From Doryteuthis pealeii (lineage: Eukaryota; Mollusca; Cephalopoda; Myopsida; Loliginidae), in assembly GCA_023376005.1 (NCBI GenBank), contig CM042141.1, positions 90,974,831 through 91,038,830 of the forward strand: a stretch of 64,000 nt of DNA, in the 5' to 3' direction. The translations under genes were made by a program, and so were the position numbers. Positions 1 through 10,355 of this stretch are shown here, piece after piece (within the stretch, counting starts at the first letter, position 1; every line of letters begins with the position of its first letter). The notes below the pieces were generated by a model. The model worked only from the letters and a program-made list of their open reading frames with translations. It was not told the origin of the DNA and made no database searches.

Positions 1-215
1 CAACTCAGCTAAATAATGGAACATTCCGTTTTTATTATAAAGAATGAAAGAGAAGAAAAAATATAAGCAATATTTAAACTTTCAATAAGAAAAACTCCAC
101 AAACGTCATTTGGCTATTATAAATTTAAATGAGCCCAGTTTCGCCAGATAGCCATTACAAAATAAATAGAAACAGAAAGATAAAAGGAGTTTTCTTTTTT
201 TTCTCATTCCTAGTA

Positions 216-250
<35 letters not shown>

Positions 251-264
251 TATACACACACAAA

Positions 265-678
265 AAGATTCTGTCTGTCTGTATGTCAATACAATGAGCA
301 AGTACATATCCTTTTATAAAGGAAAATTGATGGAGACCAAAGTTCAATAAAATCCACACCCTATTTTTGTCCGGGGGGGGGGGCAAAAACTTTTTACTCC
401 TCGTTTTTCATAAGAAAAGCTAAATGAAATATGATAATCAATGATGTCAAAAACTTAATTAAAAAGATTAAAAAATAAAACAAATTAATAAAAGATAAAA
501 GATAAAAAAGTAAATAAAAAGCAAATAAAAGACAAAAAATACAAACAAGAAGAATAAAATAAACAACATAAAAATAAGAATATAAAAAATAAAAGATAAT
601 AAAACAAATATATAGAAAAGCAATGTTTATTAATCTACATATTTAGCAACTACATATAGATAGTTTATATTTTATTAA

Positions 679-716
<38 letters not shown>

Positions 717-1275
717 CCAACTACATATAGAATACAGTTATAAAAAACGCACACATTTAACCATTTATACCATTTAAAAAAAAAATATTTCGTTTACTTG
801 ACAATGTGTTAGCAGGAAACCATTGGTTGTAAATATTGTTCTCATGTAAATAAATAAAAGCTAAACCTTTTTATTTGTTCATTCATTCATCTATCAACAC
901 TCTAAGACAGATATTGAGCACTCTTCTAATAACACTGTATGTTGGATTACTACTAAGGTTTGGTTTGGTTTTACGGCATATCAACCTCAATGGGTCATTT
1001 AATGCCAATAAAGTTTTGAAATAAATCAATTCTAAATGGATAATACAATTTTTTTTATAAATACATTTTTCTATTTAACCCAGAGATGGGTGGATTACTA
1101 CCGCTTTTTCAAGTATAATAGTGCCAACCATACACACTAATAATACTACCAACTACATATAAGATATTTTATTTTTTACTAATCTACATATATGTATTAC
1201 CAATTAATCATTATATAGACAAGATAATAATTTTTTAAACTTTAAATCCCAGGCAACACTGGGTGGCTTTGCTAG
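265..1275 (+). mobile_element. Helitron-like non-autonomous element (family H, copy 1), interrupted
   Basis: The left part (about 265-660) matches the reverse complement of 21923-22390 over several hundred bases, sharing the run TCCTTTTATAAAGGAAAA and the segment around CCTATTTTTGTCCG. The right end (1247-1275) has a CCCAG/CTGGG hairpin followed about 8 bases later by CTAG and then T, which is the classic Helitron 3' terminus. The middle (about 690-1150) is foreign: TC/TA microsatellites and a CD-repeat copy. The 5' TC end is not clear. No Rep/helicase coding is seen. Confidence 0.5.
955..1135 (+). repeat. CD-repeat, C part
   Basis: Carries the family signature ACGGCATATCAACCTC, then GGGTCATTTAATGCC, then a T-rich stretch and TTTAACCCAGAGATGGG. 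The same order recurs at 2875, 15.7-16.7 kb, 23.5, 48.9 and 50.1 kb (plus) and at 14.6, 36.4 and 60.4 kb (minus). It is non-coding. Confidence 0.7.
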
Positions 1276-2018
1276 TTTTAAGAAGAAATGTCACCAATTT
1301 CATACCAAAGAAAATAAAGTCATGAATATCATAACTCATTAAAAAAAAAATAAAAGAAAAAAAAGAAAGAAAGTTCCTTATACTCAAAATAATTCCAAAG
1401 AGAGACTATTACCTTGAAATTCTCTATTCATCACCATAGCTGTATAAATTCCAGGGTCCGTCATAAGATTACACTTATGTATGTATAAAGTCTTTGTAAA
1501 AAATTAAATTATTTGCTTTATAAAAAGTCAACTAGTTAAATTCACTGATTATAATAATAATAATAATAATATTAATAATTATATTCAATTGGGTTAAAAG
1601 TACCAGTTTAAAGAAACAGTTTTCAATATTTACAGCGTATGCTAAGATACAAAAGACAAGAGTAAGTAATGTTATAAAACCTTAAGAGTATTTGCTATTA
1701 TTAATGGTCTCGACCCCCACCCCGACCCCCACCCGTTTTTATTGATATTTTTATGGTCAAGTTTTAATCAATGTTCTCTGTAAACATTGTCAGTACTTAT
1801 GTTCCGCAGCTGTTTACCTATGTCACATCTGTTTCTTTTGATAAGACAAAGATTGAAATCATAAAGCCAAAACTGGATGATTGGATAAGAACTTAATATA
1901 AGTTAAATATTAATAACAATCTACAATAGAAAGAAATATGCTAACACTAAAAAGTAGTAATATCTGAATGTCAACAGTAGAATATATAAATCAATAAAAT
2001 AACCAGTACATTAAGGAA

Positions 2019-2046
<28 letters not shown>
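1276..2046. other. AT-rich intergenic or intronic sequence
   Basis: No coding signal. Holds a TAA microsatellite (about 1550-1575), a small C-rich run (1711-1734, ACCCCCACCCCG type) and a TA microsatellite ending at 2046. Confidence 0.6.
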
Positions 2047-2051
<5 letters not shown>

Positions 2052-2330
2052 TTGAAAAAACCAGTGTTACAAAATTAAGATGAATTTATTTATCGTCGCT
2101 TAAACGTTTCGGTTTCTTTAAACCTTCATCAGGATGTATTAAGGGGTGAAGAAATTGATGGATGTTTTATAGATGACAGGAGATAAAAAATTTTTTTATC
2201 TCCTGTCATCTATAAAACATCCATCAATTTCTTTACCCCATAATACATCCTGATGAAGGTTTAAAGAAACCGAAACGTTTAAGCGACGATAAATAAATTC
2301 ATCTTAATTTTGTAACACTGGTTTTTTCAA
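2047..2330. repeat. Long palindrome (foldback) carrying two opposed hammerhead-like motifs
   Basis: Arms of about 140 bp (2047-2188 and 2190-2330) are near-perfect reverse complements meeting at an A6/T7 centre. The right arm reads CTGATGA (2250-2256), a stem GGTTT/AAACC with loop AAAG (2258-2271), GAAA (2272-2275), then CG...CG. The left arm holds the same on the minus strand. A TA microsatellite flanks each side. Probably derived from the terminal repeats of a Penelope-like element; that origin is inference. Confidence 0.7.
2250..2290 (+). ncRNA. Hammerhead-ribozyme-like motif (imperfect core)
   Basis: Core CTGATGA, stem II GGTTT/AAACC, GAAA, stem III CG (2276-2277)/CG (2284-2285), and stem I ATC (2247-2249)/GAT (2288-2290). 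The base expected to pair with A15.1 is A (2286) instead of U, so self-cleavage would be impaired. As in the other copies, an extra A sits between the CTGATGA box and stem II. An identical motif is on the minus strand in the left arm. Confidence 0.45.
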
Positions 2331-2367
2331 ATTTATTAATATTGTCGGATTTATTTCCATATTTACT

Positions 2368-2420
<53 letters not shown>

Positions 2421-2421
<1 letters not shown>

Positions 2422-2766
2422 TGAATTAAACAAAAGACATCTCCTGTTTAACAATTTTATTTGTGATATTTTCAAGTTTTCTGGCCAACTTTTTAATATT
2501 TGGGTGGAAATCGTGGATTAGTCCAAAGTTCATGTCCCAAGTACTTTCGGCACTTCGAAGTGCCATCATCAAGGGTGATGTGTTCCAGTTTTTCAAATTA
2601 TATTAATGGATGTGGAGGCTGGAAGGAGGAGAATTGATGGGAAAGGTGCTATAGGCATTTTAAAATGTGTGTACTGCATTGGAAATTAATTTTTTTAAGG
2701 AAAACTTGAAAAAATCACAAATAAAATTGTTAAACAGGAGATGTGTCTTTTGTTTAATTCAACATG
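2421..2766. mobile_element. Element with ~60-bp inverted ends and a hammerhead-like hairpin
   Basis: The left end (2421-2481) and right end (2703-2766) are inverted copies sharing TTGAATTAAACAAAAGACA and ACAATTTTATTTGTGAT. On the minus strand 2573-2544 reads TTGATGA, a perfect stem GGCACTTC/GAAGTGCC, then GAAAG. This resembles a decayed hammerhead with C3 changed to T and no clear stem III. No coding capacity. Confidence 0.5.
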
Positions 2767-2869
2767 CATAAATGAAAAAATGCTGCTCAAATACACACAC
2801 ACATATATATATATATATATACTCTAGTAAAAGTATTGGTCCATGACCAGACCAATAGGATTTTAGGAT

Positions 2870-3060
2870 GGGTGGATGGTTGAATTTTACGGCATGTCAA
2901 CCCCTGCCGAAGACGTTTTGTTTTATTCATTCTTGATGGGTATTCAACATTTTTCTCAAACTCAATTTTTTTTCTACTCAACCCATAGATGGGACCCTAA
3001 CAGGTACTACCACTCCAGGTCAGAGTGGATCCAAGAGTAATAGTGATGAAACTAAACTTG
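2870..3060 (+). repeat. CD-repeat, C part
   Basis: Starts with TTTTACGGCATGTCAACCCC and contains CCCATAGATGGGACCCTAAC followed by GGTACTACCACTCCAGG, as in the copies at 16.4 and 23.5 kb. Confidence 0.7.
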
Positions 3061-3243
3061 TGATTGGTTTGAAACATTTTTTGTATACATGAATTTTAAT
3101 GATAAAGGAAGTAAAGTAATATAATATTCATTTATTTTAGAAATTGGTTTTTGTTTTGGTTTACATTTAAAATATCTAAAAACTGTAACCCTAAACTCAT
3201 GAGTGTTTATATATACACACATTATATACATACTTTATATACA

Positions 3244-3793
3244 CTAGCAAATATATGCACCCTCCGGGTGCAAGTATTTAAGTTTAAATGTAATAAAATA
3301 TTAGATTAAATCAGAAAGGCTAATGAAACTAATTAAGAATTCAAATAAAAATATTTGAAACAGAGGGGGTATAATCGGAAAATAGAACGACTGAAACTTA
3401 CTTTCATCACTTCCGTTTTCCAATGCTAAATTTTCCTAATCTTTTATTTATTGAAGAGATTTTTACTCATATTCATTAAGATAAAACCAAACAATTAGAA
3501 ATCAATAATACCAAGCACATTTTTATAAAATCAGTTTTTTAAATATCAATATGCAAATTAGCTTTACGTTTACACTGAAAACGGGTATTTTGTTGTATAT
3601 ATAAATACATTGCATGTTATTAGTATTTAGGTAAGGCAACAGTATTAATAATATCAAACAGTTTTATATTAATTGCGGTTTAAATAGAAATAGAATCATG
3701 AGAATGTGATGTAAATAACTAAGGGAATTGTGACTTGAGTACTAATATAGTTCAGTTACAGACAGAAAACACACAATCTCCATTATAATAAGA
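3244..3793 (-). mobile_element. Non-autonomous Helitron-like element (family G, copy 1)
   Basis: Read on the minus strand it begins A|TCTTATTATAATGG and ends with a 6-bp-stem hairpin GCACCC-GGA-GGGTGC, nine bases, CTAG and then a T flank. This matches the Helitron rules: 5' TC, 3' hairpin plus CTRR, insertion between A and T. The same ends occur in the copy at 42935-44123, so the termini are defined by two copies. About 550 bp, AT-rich, no ORF. Confidence 0.7.
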
Positions 3794-3823
3794 TACATAC
3801 ACACACACACACACACACACACA

Positions 3824-3927
3824 TTTTTTTGCTTTTCAATGTAAATCGCATTCCATTTTATATGAAAATATATGTATATATATGTTCATATAAAATGGAA
3901 TGCAATTAACATTGAGGGCAAAAAAAA
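3824..3927. repeat. Inverted-repeat (MITE-like) hairpin
   Basis: Arms 3824-3865 and 3886-3927 are inverted copies sharing the 16-mer GCATTCCATTTTATAT on the plus strand of the left arm. The loop is a TATG-rich stretch. A CA microsatellite (3800-3822) flanks it. Confidence 0.55.
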
Positions 3928-4911
3928 AAAATTTTTTTTTTAGATGAAACATTAGACAATTATTCTGCCTTGATGATGTTCGCATAAACCGTTAGCAATG
4001 TCCATAAAAAAAATAATCATTTGAATATTTTGTTTTTCATATTAATGTACTATTGAATTTATTCCATCTTTCACTGATAATTTTCTTGACCATATGCATT
4101 GTGAAATCAATATAAAAATTAATACACATAACAAAAGACCATGCCTAAACAAATGAACAAGAATGTATGGATTTAGTGGCAAAAGCCTGAAACCACTGCA
4201 GTAAAATGCCTCAGAAAATATTGAATTTCAATATTTTTATTCTATTTTCTTCTTTTTTTTTTTAATAACTTTAATTCATTTCATTCAAAGGAAGCAGCTA
4301 AAATGATGTAAAGAATTTTAAAATAGCAACAAAGATGAGAATAGTCTAAAAATACTAAATATCTAATAATATCTTATAATCTTATAATCTCAAGCAAATC
4401 TCAAGATAAGAAATCTACCATCTGTAAATGTTCTTAACCTATAGATATTAAATTGTCAACCGTTGGTTGGTTGGTTTTATGGCATATCAACCCTTGTGGG
4501 CTATTTAAACCAAATCCTGTTAATAGATATATTATGCGATTTTTAAGCGATTATCTTTTAGGTAACATTAATTCACACATATCAACATTAATATATAAAA
4601 TAGGTAAAAATTTAAGCAACAAATCCTGTAAAGATAATTTTAAATATTTTGATAAGAAAGTGTAAATATTTAAAAATATAATTCAAGAAAGACACTATAA
4701 TATCGACCTTGATATCATCAAATAGTTCTTTTATAGTATAACCATTGATATAAAAAAAATAACAAATATAAACAAACCATACATAGTTTTTTGTTGTTTT
4801 TTTCTTTCTTTCTTTCGCTAATGAATACATTTTCTACAAACTAGATTTTATTTCAGATAGAAATAATATTCTGAAATGGTTATATTACAAAAGTGTATAA
4901 AGACTTGAATT
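3928..4911. other. AT-rich sequence without recognised genes
   Basis: Poly-A/T tracts and low-complexity sequence. Only a short CD-repeat scrap (about 4465-4515, with TTATGGCATATCAACCCTTG) was recognised. Confidence 0.55.
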
Positions 4912-5275
4912 GGGAGAGACCCTGAGGCACATTGGTTAACATACTGGACTGCAACATCATAGTAAGCAAATTCAAACTCCAGTTGCACTATTACGTTCAA
5001 TTTCAGACGATTACCTTTGGGAAAAGTAGGAATCCCCTCATCCCCCTAGCTATGGGTTAAATAGTACCACTACTGTTTTTCTACAAAGATGGCTTTGGCA
5101 AAGCTATCCTTGTAGAAGTGGTACTATTTAACCCATAGTGGGGGGATCATACCTTTTCCAAGGGGATTAGTCTGAAAGTGAACGTAATTGTGCGACTGGA
5201 GTCCAAACTTGTTTACTATGATGTTGCAGTGCAGCACAAGAGCCACTACACTACGGGACTCCCCATGTCAATTAA
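4912..5275. mobile_element. Two SINE-4 copies, head-out inverted pair
   Basis: The plus copy (4912-5080) has a tRNA-like head (GGCACATTGGTTAACATACT, then CAAATTCAAACTCC as a B-box-like element) and a body with CTATGGGTTAAATAGTACCA. The minus copy (5085-5275) repeats the same body inverted. Related copies are at 62400-62590 (minus) and 63352-63480 (plus). Confidence 0.6.
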
Positions 5276-5435
5276 GATACAGTCAACAGATAAAAATCAG
5301 GAGTAAACGAACAAAAGAAAAGAATTATCAAATACTAAATATTCTCTGTACAATTCAATGAATGACTGCATCGTGCAGGAGTTGAAGTAATTAAAAGAAA
5401 AGAAAAAGAACTCTGTTATTACAAAATAAAAAAAG

Positions 5436-5910
5436 TAGTCGGCAGAGTGGCTCATTGTCAATATTAGCCAAACAGCAATGGAGTCTATCTCTTGAGGCAC
5501 AAAAAAGGAGTGAAACAGAGTGAAAAGTAGCCTCTACAGCAAAGAGAGCCAGAAGGAAGGAGAGACAACAGCTGCCCCAGCAAGCATCAATGTTTGTGTG
5601 CAGTCAGTGCACCAGAGACTTCCATTCAAAAATTGGCCTGCTCAGCCATTCATGTAGATGCAAATAAAAACTTTTTTTTTTGTCATTATGTCATAGTCTT
5701 TAATAGACAGAAGGATGCCAACAATATAAAAGACCAGGGAGATTGTTTTTACATCCAAGGTGGAGCGTCACACCGACCATCAGCTCCCCCACTTTATCAC
5801 ACAGATCCAAGTTGTGCTACTAATGCGCTGAGTTAGCGAGGGCCAGTATCTAGCCCAGAATCTTGTGATTCCTAGACAGACACTCTACCAATTGAGCTAA
5901 ACTTGCCCCA
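5436..5910 (-). mobile_element. SINE-2 (Lys-tRNA-like head), split by a LINE fragment
   Basis: The 3' half (5436-5503) and 5' half (5735-5910) match other SINE-2 copies. On the minus strand the head reads TTAGCTCAATTGGTAGAGTG, a good tRNA A-box region. The 230-bp interruption at 5504-5734 holds a LINE C-terminal piece. Confidence 0.65.
5505..5668 (+). pseudogene. LINE C-terminal C2H2-like fragment
   Basis: In the frame of 5590 the translation contains FVCSQCTRDFHSKIGLLSHS followed by CRC, a C-x2-C ... F-x-S-x-IGL-x-x-H pattern. This is typical of the zinc-finger-like end of non-LTR retrotransposon polyproteins. Upstream residues are basic and Gln-rich. It is an isolated dead fragment sitting inside a SINE-2 copy. 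The family assignment is from motif recognition only. Confidence 0.55.
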
Positions 5911-6882
5911 AAGTAGAATACCAAAATCAATTATAAAATTGGTCCCAGGATAACAGATAATTACTATCATCCTTTCCCTCTGACCAACAGAGGGAGGCAA
6001 ATGCTCATTAGAATCCTTCCCTCCTTCCTAAATAGAAGCATCAATATAATTAAGGACTGATGTTATGACAAGAACCGAATGGGATCATGAGACATCTAGT
6101 CAGTGATAATTTTTCTAAACTTAAAAGTCAAATAAAATGTGAAGGACTAGAAGCAACCATTGGTGGCTTCAAAAAATTAATTCCATCAATTAATGATTTC
6201 ATAACCCCAAATTAAGGGTTGAAGTCAACACAAAATTTATTTTATGATATTTATAAAGAACATTTGACATTTAAATTAAAACACTTTTTGAGAATGGGGT
6301 CCCTGATAGAAAGTTTTTCTCATCTATTATTAGAATCCTTTGAAGCATCAAGTTAATATAATTATTCTATAAGTTATTAGAGAAGATAAAATCTGTTTTA
6401 TATATATATATGAGAGAGAGAGATATCAGGCACAAAACTCAAACCTTACTCCAGAGTACAAACATTTTTGTTTTCAGCTATCCCATCATTCCATTAAAAG
6501 AAAGACTGTGAATAGTCGTTATATTAAGCCTTTTATAATTAGTATCCAATGTGATCCCCTTAACATGAAATATTGGGCTTACAGTGTATAGTCAAATAGT
6601 GCTCAGCTTAAAATATTGGGCATACAAGTTCAAAGAATTAAACTCTTCTCAATCTAAACACACCTGGTCTGTTCAATGTTTATAGTTGTAACAGAATGTC
6701 ATAAAAAATATGAAAAGAGATAAAAATATATACATTTTCCTACTTGAGTATCTCAAAGAAAAAAATCTATTGATTAAATATGCTTTTATGCTAAAAAAGT
6801 AGCTTCCAAAAATCAATATATTGATGTTTTGCAATATCAACATATAAATAATATATTAACATTATTAAGGTACAGAGATTAT

Positions 6883-6884
<2 letters not shown>
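5911..6884. other. AT-rich sequence, probably intron 2 of the ANKRD40-like gene
   Basis: No exon or recognisable repeat found. Contains a short TA/GA microsatellite near 6398-6424. On the minus strand it lies downstream of exon 2, so it is presumably intronic. Confidence 0.45.
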
Positions 6885-6927
<43 letters not shown>

Positions 6928-7180
6928 AGAAAGTTCGGTATGTATGTGTTAACTTATAACTCAGAAAAGAGATGTTATTCAGATTTGAAATCTTGCAAAC
7001 ACCTTGACATCTCTATAACTAAGAAACACACCAAATTTGGTTATTGATTTTTACTGATTAAGGGATATAATTAATTAATTAATTAAACAAAAATCAAGTG
7101 ATTTGCGATAATCATGGCATAGCTGCTGCTGCTAATATAAAAAAATATCGCTGGGTGCTGCTTGTATCAACAGTGATTTA
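6885..7180 (+). repeat. Repeat I, copy 1
   Basis: Begins with a TA microsatellite (6891-6921). Shares CACACCAAATTTGGTTATTG and CTGATTAAGGGATATAATTA with the reverse complement of 29300-29540. The wording resembles 3' regions of RTE-type retrotransposons, but the family is not established. Confidence 0.55.
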
Positions 7181-7330
7181 AAATGGCGCCTGCTGGGTAA
7201 TTTGAAGTTGACAAATTCATGCCCTAATTGTTTCAGCTCGGAATTTCTCGCGTACCACCGGTCTAATCTTAGAAATATTTATTTGGTTAGAAAGAAAAGA
7301 AAATAATCTTTCTAAATATGTAATTTGTAT
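7181..7330 (-). repeat. Repeat L, copy 1
   Basis: The reverse complement contains ATTACATATTTAGAAAGATT and AATAAATATTTCTAAGATT, shared with 12040-12140 and 29138-29240 (plus). Confidence 0.5.
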
Positions 7331-7663
7331 GTGGTTTTATCGATTGAATTATTTTTTACAGCGAATTAAATAATAATAAACGAAAACAGTTAACAATTAA
7401 TAATAACTCAACTTTGTTTTTATTATTAATACTTTCATTTTAGAATAAAATATATCCGACAGGGCGGACTTTAAGTTGGAGTTGTAAAATAATTACATAA
7501 TGTTATTGGGTAATGAATCTTTTTAAAAAATAAGTTAAAAAAAAAAAAAATGTTGAATACCCATTAAGAATGTCTTCAGCATAAAAAAAATAAATAAATA
7601 AAAAATTTAAAAAATGGAGATATTAAAAACTGCTAAAATTCAAGCTAAACCCATTTCTCTTAC
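7331..7663. other. Intron 2 start (ANKRD40-like gene), AT-rich
   Basis: Low-complexity A/T sequence directly downstream of the exon 2 donor on the minus strand. No coding signal. Confidence 0.5.
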
Positions 7664-7812
7664 CTCCTAGTATTTTGTGTATGGTTGTATCTGTGGTCAA
7701 CTGAGCTGCTACATCACCATCGTGATTTTTTATAGTCTTATCAGCACCATTGTTCAGAAGATAAGCAACAACTGAAGGATGATTTCTCACAACAGCCCAA
7801 TGTAAAGCGGTC
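7664..7812 (-). CDS. ANKRD40: ANKRD40-like gene, coding exon 2 (ankyrin repeats)
   Basis: Minus-strand exon of 149 nt. A TATTGCAG acceptor precedes 7812 and the donor GTAAGA follows 7664. The first G completes the W codon split by intron 1, then come 49 codons and one extra base. The peptide holds TALHWAVVRNHPSVVAYLLN and NGADKTIKNHDGDVAAQLTT. These are an ankyrin repeat with the TALHWA (TPLH-type) helix start, the LL-NGAD turn, and most of a following repeat ending IHKILG. This order and wording match the N-terminal ankyrin domain of animal ANKRD40 as I know it, including NGW at the exon junction and a K-I-x-G end. Ankyrin repeats are protein-binding modules; the molecular role of this protein is poorly defined. 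The C-terminal half of the family is not in the window. Some open frame extends past both splice sites but is not exon. Confidence 0.88.
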
Positions 7813-8075
7813 CTGCAATAAAAAAATACATTTTGTTTTGGTTTTTTAAATTTACATGTGTATGTACTAACAATCAAATTAATCTTTGCAGATTTACAAA
7901 GAGGAGAATAAAGAGAAAGGTTACGAGATAAAAATGAGAAACAAAAAAAAAGATCAAAATCATGTACTGCATTATTTTCAAGTTAAACTTACAGATAATT
8001 TCTTGTATAAAACATGAAACTTACTTTTATTTGTTCAGTAGAAACAGAGTTTTTTTTTGTTTTTGTTTTTTTGTT

Positions 8076-8105
8076 GAAAAAAAAAAAAAAAAAAAAAAGA
8101 AAAAA
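8076..8105. repeat. Poly-A/poly-T tracts
   Basis: A T-rich run (8050-8071) is followed by about 22 A and an A/G tract. Low complexity, no function visible. Confidence 0.8.
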
Positions 8106-8479
8106 GAGAATTTATTCAATTTTACTTTTAGATTCTCTAATTGTTACTATGCAATAGGGTAGGTCGATTTTTCCCTTTTTTAAAATATCAAATTGTCCAT
8201 CTATGCGAAAGTTGTGTTAATATACTGAATACGGATACCAAATCCTGGTTTTCGCAAAATTTTACCTTTAGAAAAATGAGGATTTTTAGTGCATTTTAGT
8301 AGACGATCTTTGATGCTATTATCTATGTATACTAACGTTTTGCATAGATGTAGCGTATTATGGTCTACGGGGAATTAGGGCATTGAAAATAAAACGGTAT
8401 TCAGATTTCTGGAGAAAGAGAGGAAAAAGAAATAAGAACAAAGAGAGGTTAAAGTTTTTAACTCAATTGACCGACCAAT

Positions 8480-8700
8480 GACCCCAGAACTAAAGTTAAA
8501 AATAAAACCGGAAGTTCTAGTTTCTGGGAAAAGCAGAAGTGACCCTCCCACCCCCGGGACGACAAACGGAAGAAGAGGAAAATCAGTCTTTTTCGGCTGG
8601 GCTTTCGTGGGAGGCAGACGGGGCTTTCCGGGTTCCCCCATATAGGTTTCGCATAGTAGTACCGAACATGATTTACGATAGAGTAATTTGACCTTACTCC
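8480..8700. promoter_or_regulatory. CpG-rich island-like patch inside intron 1
   Basis: About 220 bp with a dozen CpGs (CCGG, CCCGGGACGAC, TTTCGGC, GACGGGG, TTTCCGGG, TTTCGC) in a very AT-rich setting, about 0.7 kb upstream of exon 2 on the gene's strand. It has overlapping open frames of 119 and 92 codons on the minus strand, but neither resembles a known protein. It could be an internal promoter, a fragment of an unrecognised LTR, or a relic gene. Confidence 0.3.
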
Positions 8701-8939
8701 CTCTCTCTCCCCTTCTCTCTGAAAAAGAACCCACAAGCCTAGAAAGAAATAAACAGCCCCCTTGTGACTATATGACTTGCATATGTTGTTTTTTAACTAA
8801 CGACGACTACTACTACTAACGACTTATACTACAACTTGAGTTTGGCTCTATGCAACACTATGCAATCTTTTAATATCTGACAACTAACTTGGAAAACATT
8901 CATAAGGTTATTAGCCATCTTATCAACAGCAACCTTGAG

Positions 8940-9125
8940 CACCTTCTTGATTTCAATGTTTCTAACATGTGGGCATGCCTACAAAGTCAGAAAACAGCAT
9001 AGCTCACATAACTTTCGGAAACATTTTTTTCAAACTCAGAGTTGCTGAGGCATGAAATAAACTGCTTTCATCGGTTGTTGGCTGCCGAAAGACTGCATCT
9101 TTCAAAAACTCCATGCTTCCTGTAA
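8940..9125 (-). pseudogene. Repeat P copy 1 (decayed coding repeat)
   Basis: The reverse complement matches 52112-52325, including AGGAAGCATGGA, TTTGAAAGATGCAGT and GGCATGCCCAC. The 52-kb copy is open for 81 codons; this one has stops. Shared coding wording suggests a fragment of a transposon protein of unknown type. Confidence 0.4.
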
Positions 9126-9524
9126 TTTGACAACACTTTATCTATGTGTGCATGTGCACACACACATAGATGTATATCATTACTGTATACTATTCATTTT
9201 CCTGACATTAGTATATCATTCTATGTACTATACACAAGTCTTTGAAGAGTTGTGGTGCACCTGAGCACTGTACGCAATAATTTAATTATTATTAGCAATC
9301 TCTCCAGTTTGTGACACCATTGTGGCTTATTCTGGGTTTTATTCAGTAAGTTTTTACTGCTAGTTTAAACCCATTATATCATTGAATAGAGCTTGTTGAA
9401 ATCTTTCTTTTGCACATAATTTTTTTTTCTCCCTCCACTCATCAAAGCTATATTTATCTCCTAATAATATCAAAGAATTGTGTTAAAAAGAAAAAGAAAA
9501 ACAAAACAGAGAATGGCTTCAAAG

Positions 9525-9625
9525 GTGTTGTGAACAGTTAAAATTTTAAATGTCAGTGTTAATTATTTAATAATGATTTTGGTATTTCACTTTTATCTTC
9601 AACTCATTTGATTTTATTAATTGTA
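9525..9625 (+). repeat. Repeat Q, copy 1 (partial)
   Basis: Shares TTTTAAATGTCAGTGTT and a TTATCTTCAA...TTTGATTTTATTA tail with 10735-10830. Confidence 0.5.
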
Positions 9626-9639
9626 CAGATCTCATCATT

Positions 9640-9840
9640 TATCCACCCTGTCAGCTGATGTTGTAGAATATGCTGACTGCACTCCTGCAGAGGGGTAAGA
9701 CCTCCCCACAATGGGGCCACGTATTGGCTGTAGACAGCAATCCATGAAACCTGAGAACAGGATCCTGGTAGCTGAGCAGTCCATGTCCCAGTTGCCTGCA
9801 ACATTCCACTTTGGCCCTTACTTAGGCTAGATGGGCAGTC
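9640..9840 (-). repeat. CD-repeat, D part
   Basis: The reverse complement carries GTTGCATG-like wording, a TCCTGGTAGCTGAGCAGTCC-type segment (plus strand) and GCAGAGGGGTAAGAC, shared with 36085-36400 and 53820-54050. Confidence 0.65.
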
Positions 9841-9855
9841 GGAGAGGCCAAATCA

Positions 9856-10105
9856 ATCAAATCCTGGACGAGGCTGTTTGCATTTCACACAGCAATAATA
9901 CCATTGAGAAAAGTATGAATCCAACTATTCTGCCTCCATCTATGGGTAAATAGAAGGGCTGACTGGGTTCTTTAACCATGGTTAGGCAACCAGTCTAGAA
10001 GGAAAATTGAATCCACACCGGTTAAACTCTGCTTAAGAAACTGACTTTGGGTCACATCCTGCTCATGCAGATGGGTTGGCATATATATATATATATTTTC
10101 CAAAC
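9856..10105 (+). mobile_element. SINE-1, 5'-truncated
   Basis: Starts in the B-box region (TCAAATCCTGGACG), then GTTTGCATTTCACA, the CTCTTTAACC segment and GTCACATCCTGCTCATGC, and ends in a TA microsatellite (10080-10095) as full copies do. Confidence 0.7.
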
Positions 10106-10137
10106 ACACATATACATATAAAAGACAATTAAAACAG

Positions 10138-10140
<3 letters not shown>

Positions 10141-10182
<42 letters not shown>
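10141..10182. repeat. CA microsatellite
   Basis: About 21 CA units without interruption. Confidence 0.95.
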
Positions 10183-10185
<3 letters not shown>

Positions 10186-10355
10186 ATACTCATTCATCTT
10201 GACCCACCATCATCAAACATTCTTGACCCACACCTGCATCACCATATAAACACTCCCCATCTAGAGAGAAGAAAATCCACTACCCACCCCCAACCACCCC
10301 TGCCCCTACTGTTTTCACCATTTTGAAAATGCCCTTCATTGAAGCAAGAACTATA

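Noticed and set aside
5594..5836. 80-codon ORF as a gene
   Set aside because: It spans the junction between a LINE C-terminal fragment read in the wrong frame and a SINE-2 head.
1..7663. Search for ANKRD40 exons 3 onward on the minus strand
   Set aside because: No segment gave the family's C-terminal wording. They probably lie outside the window.
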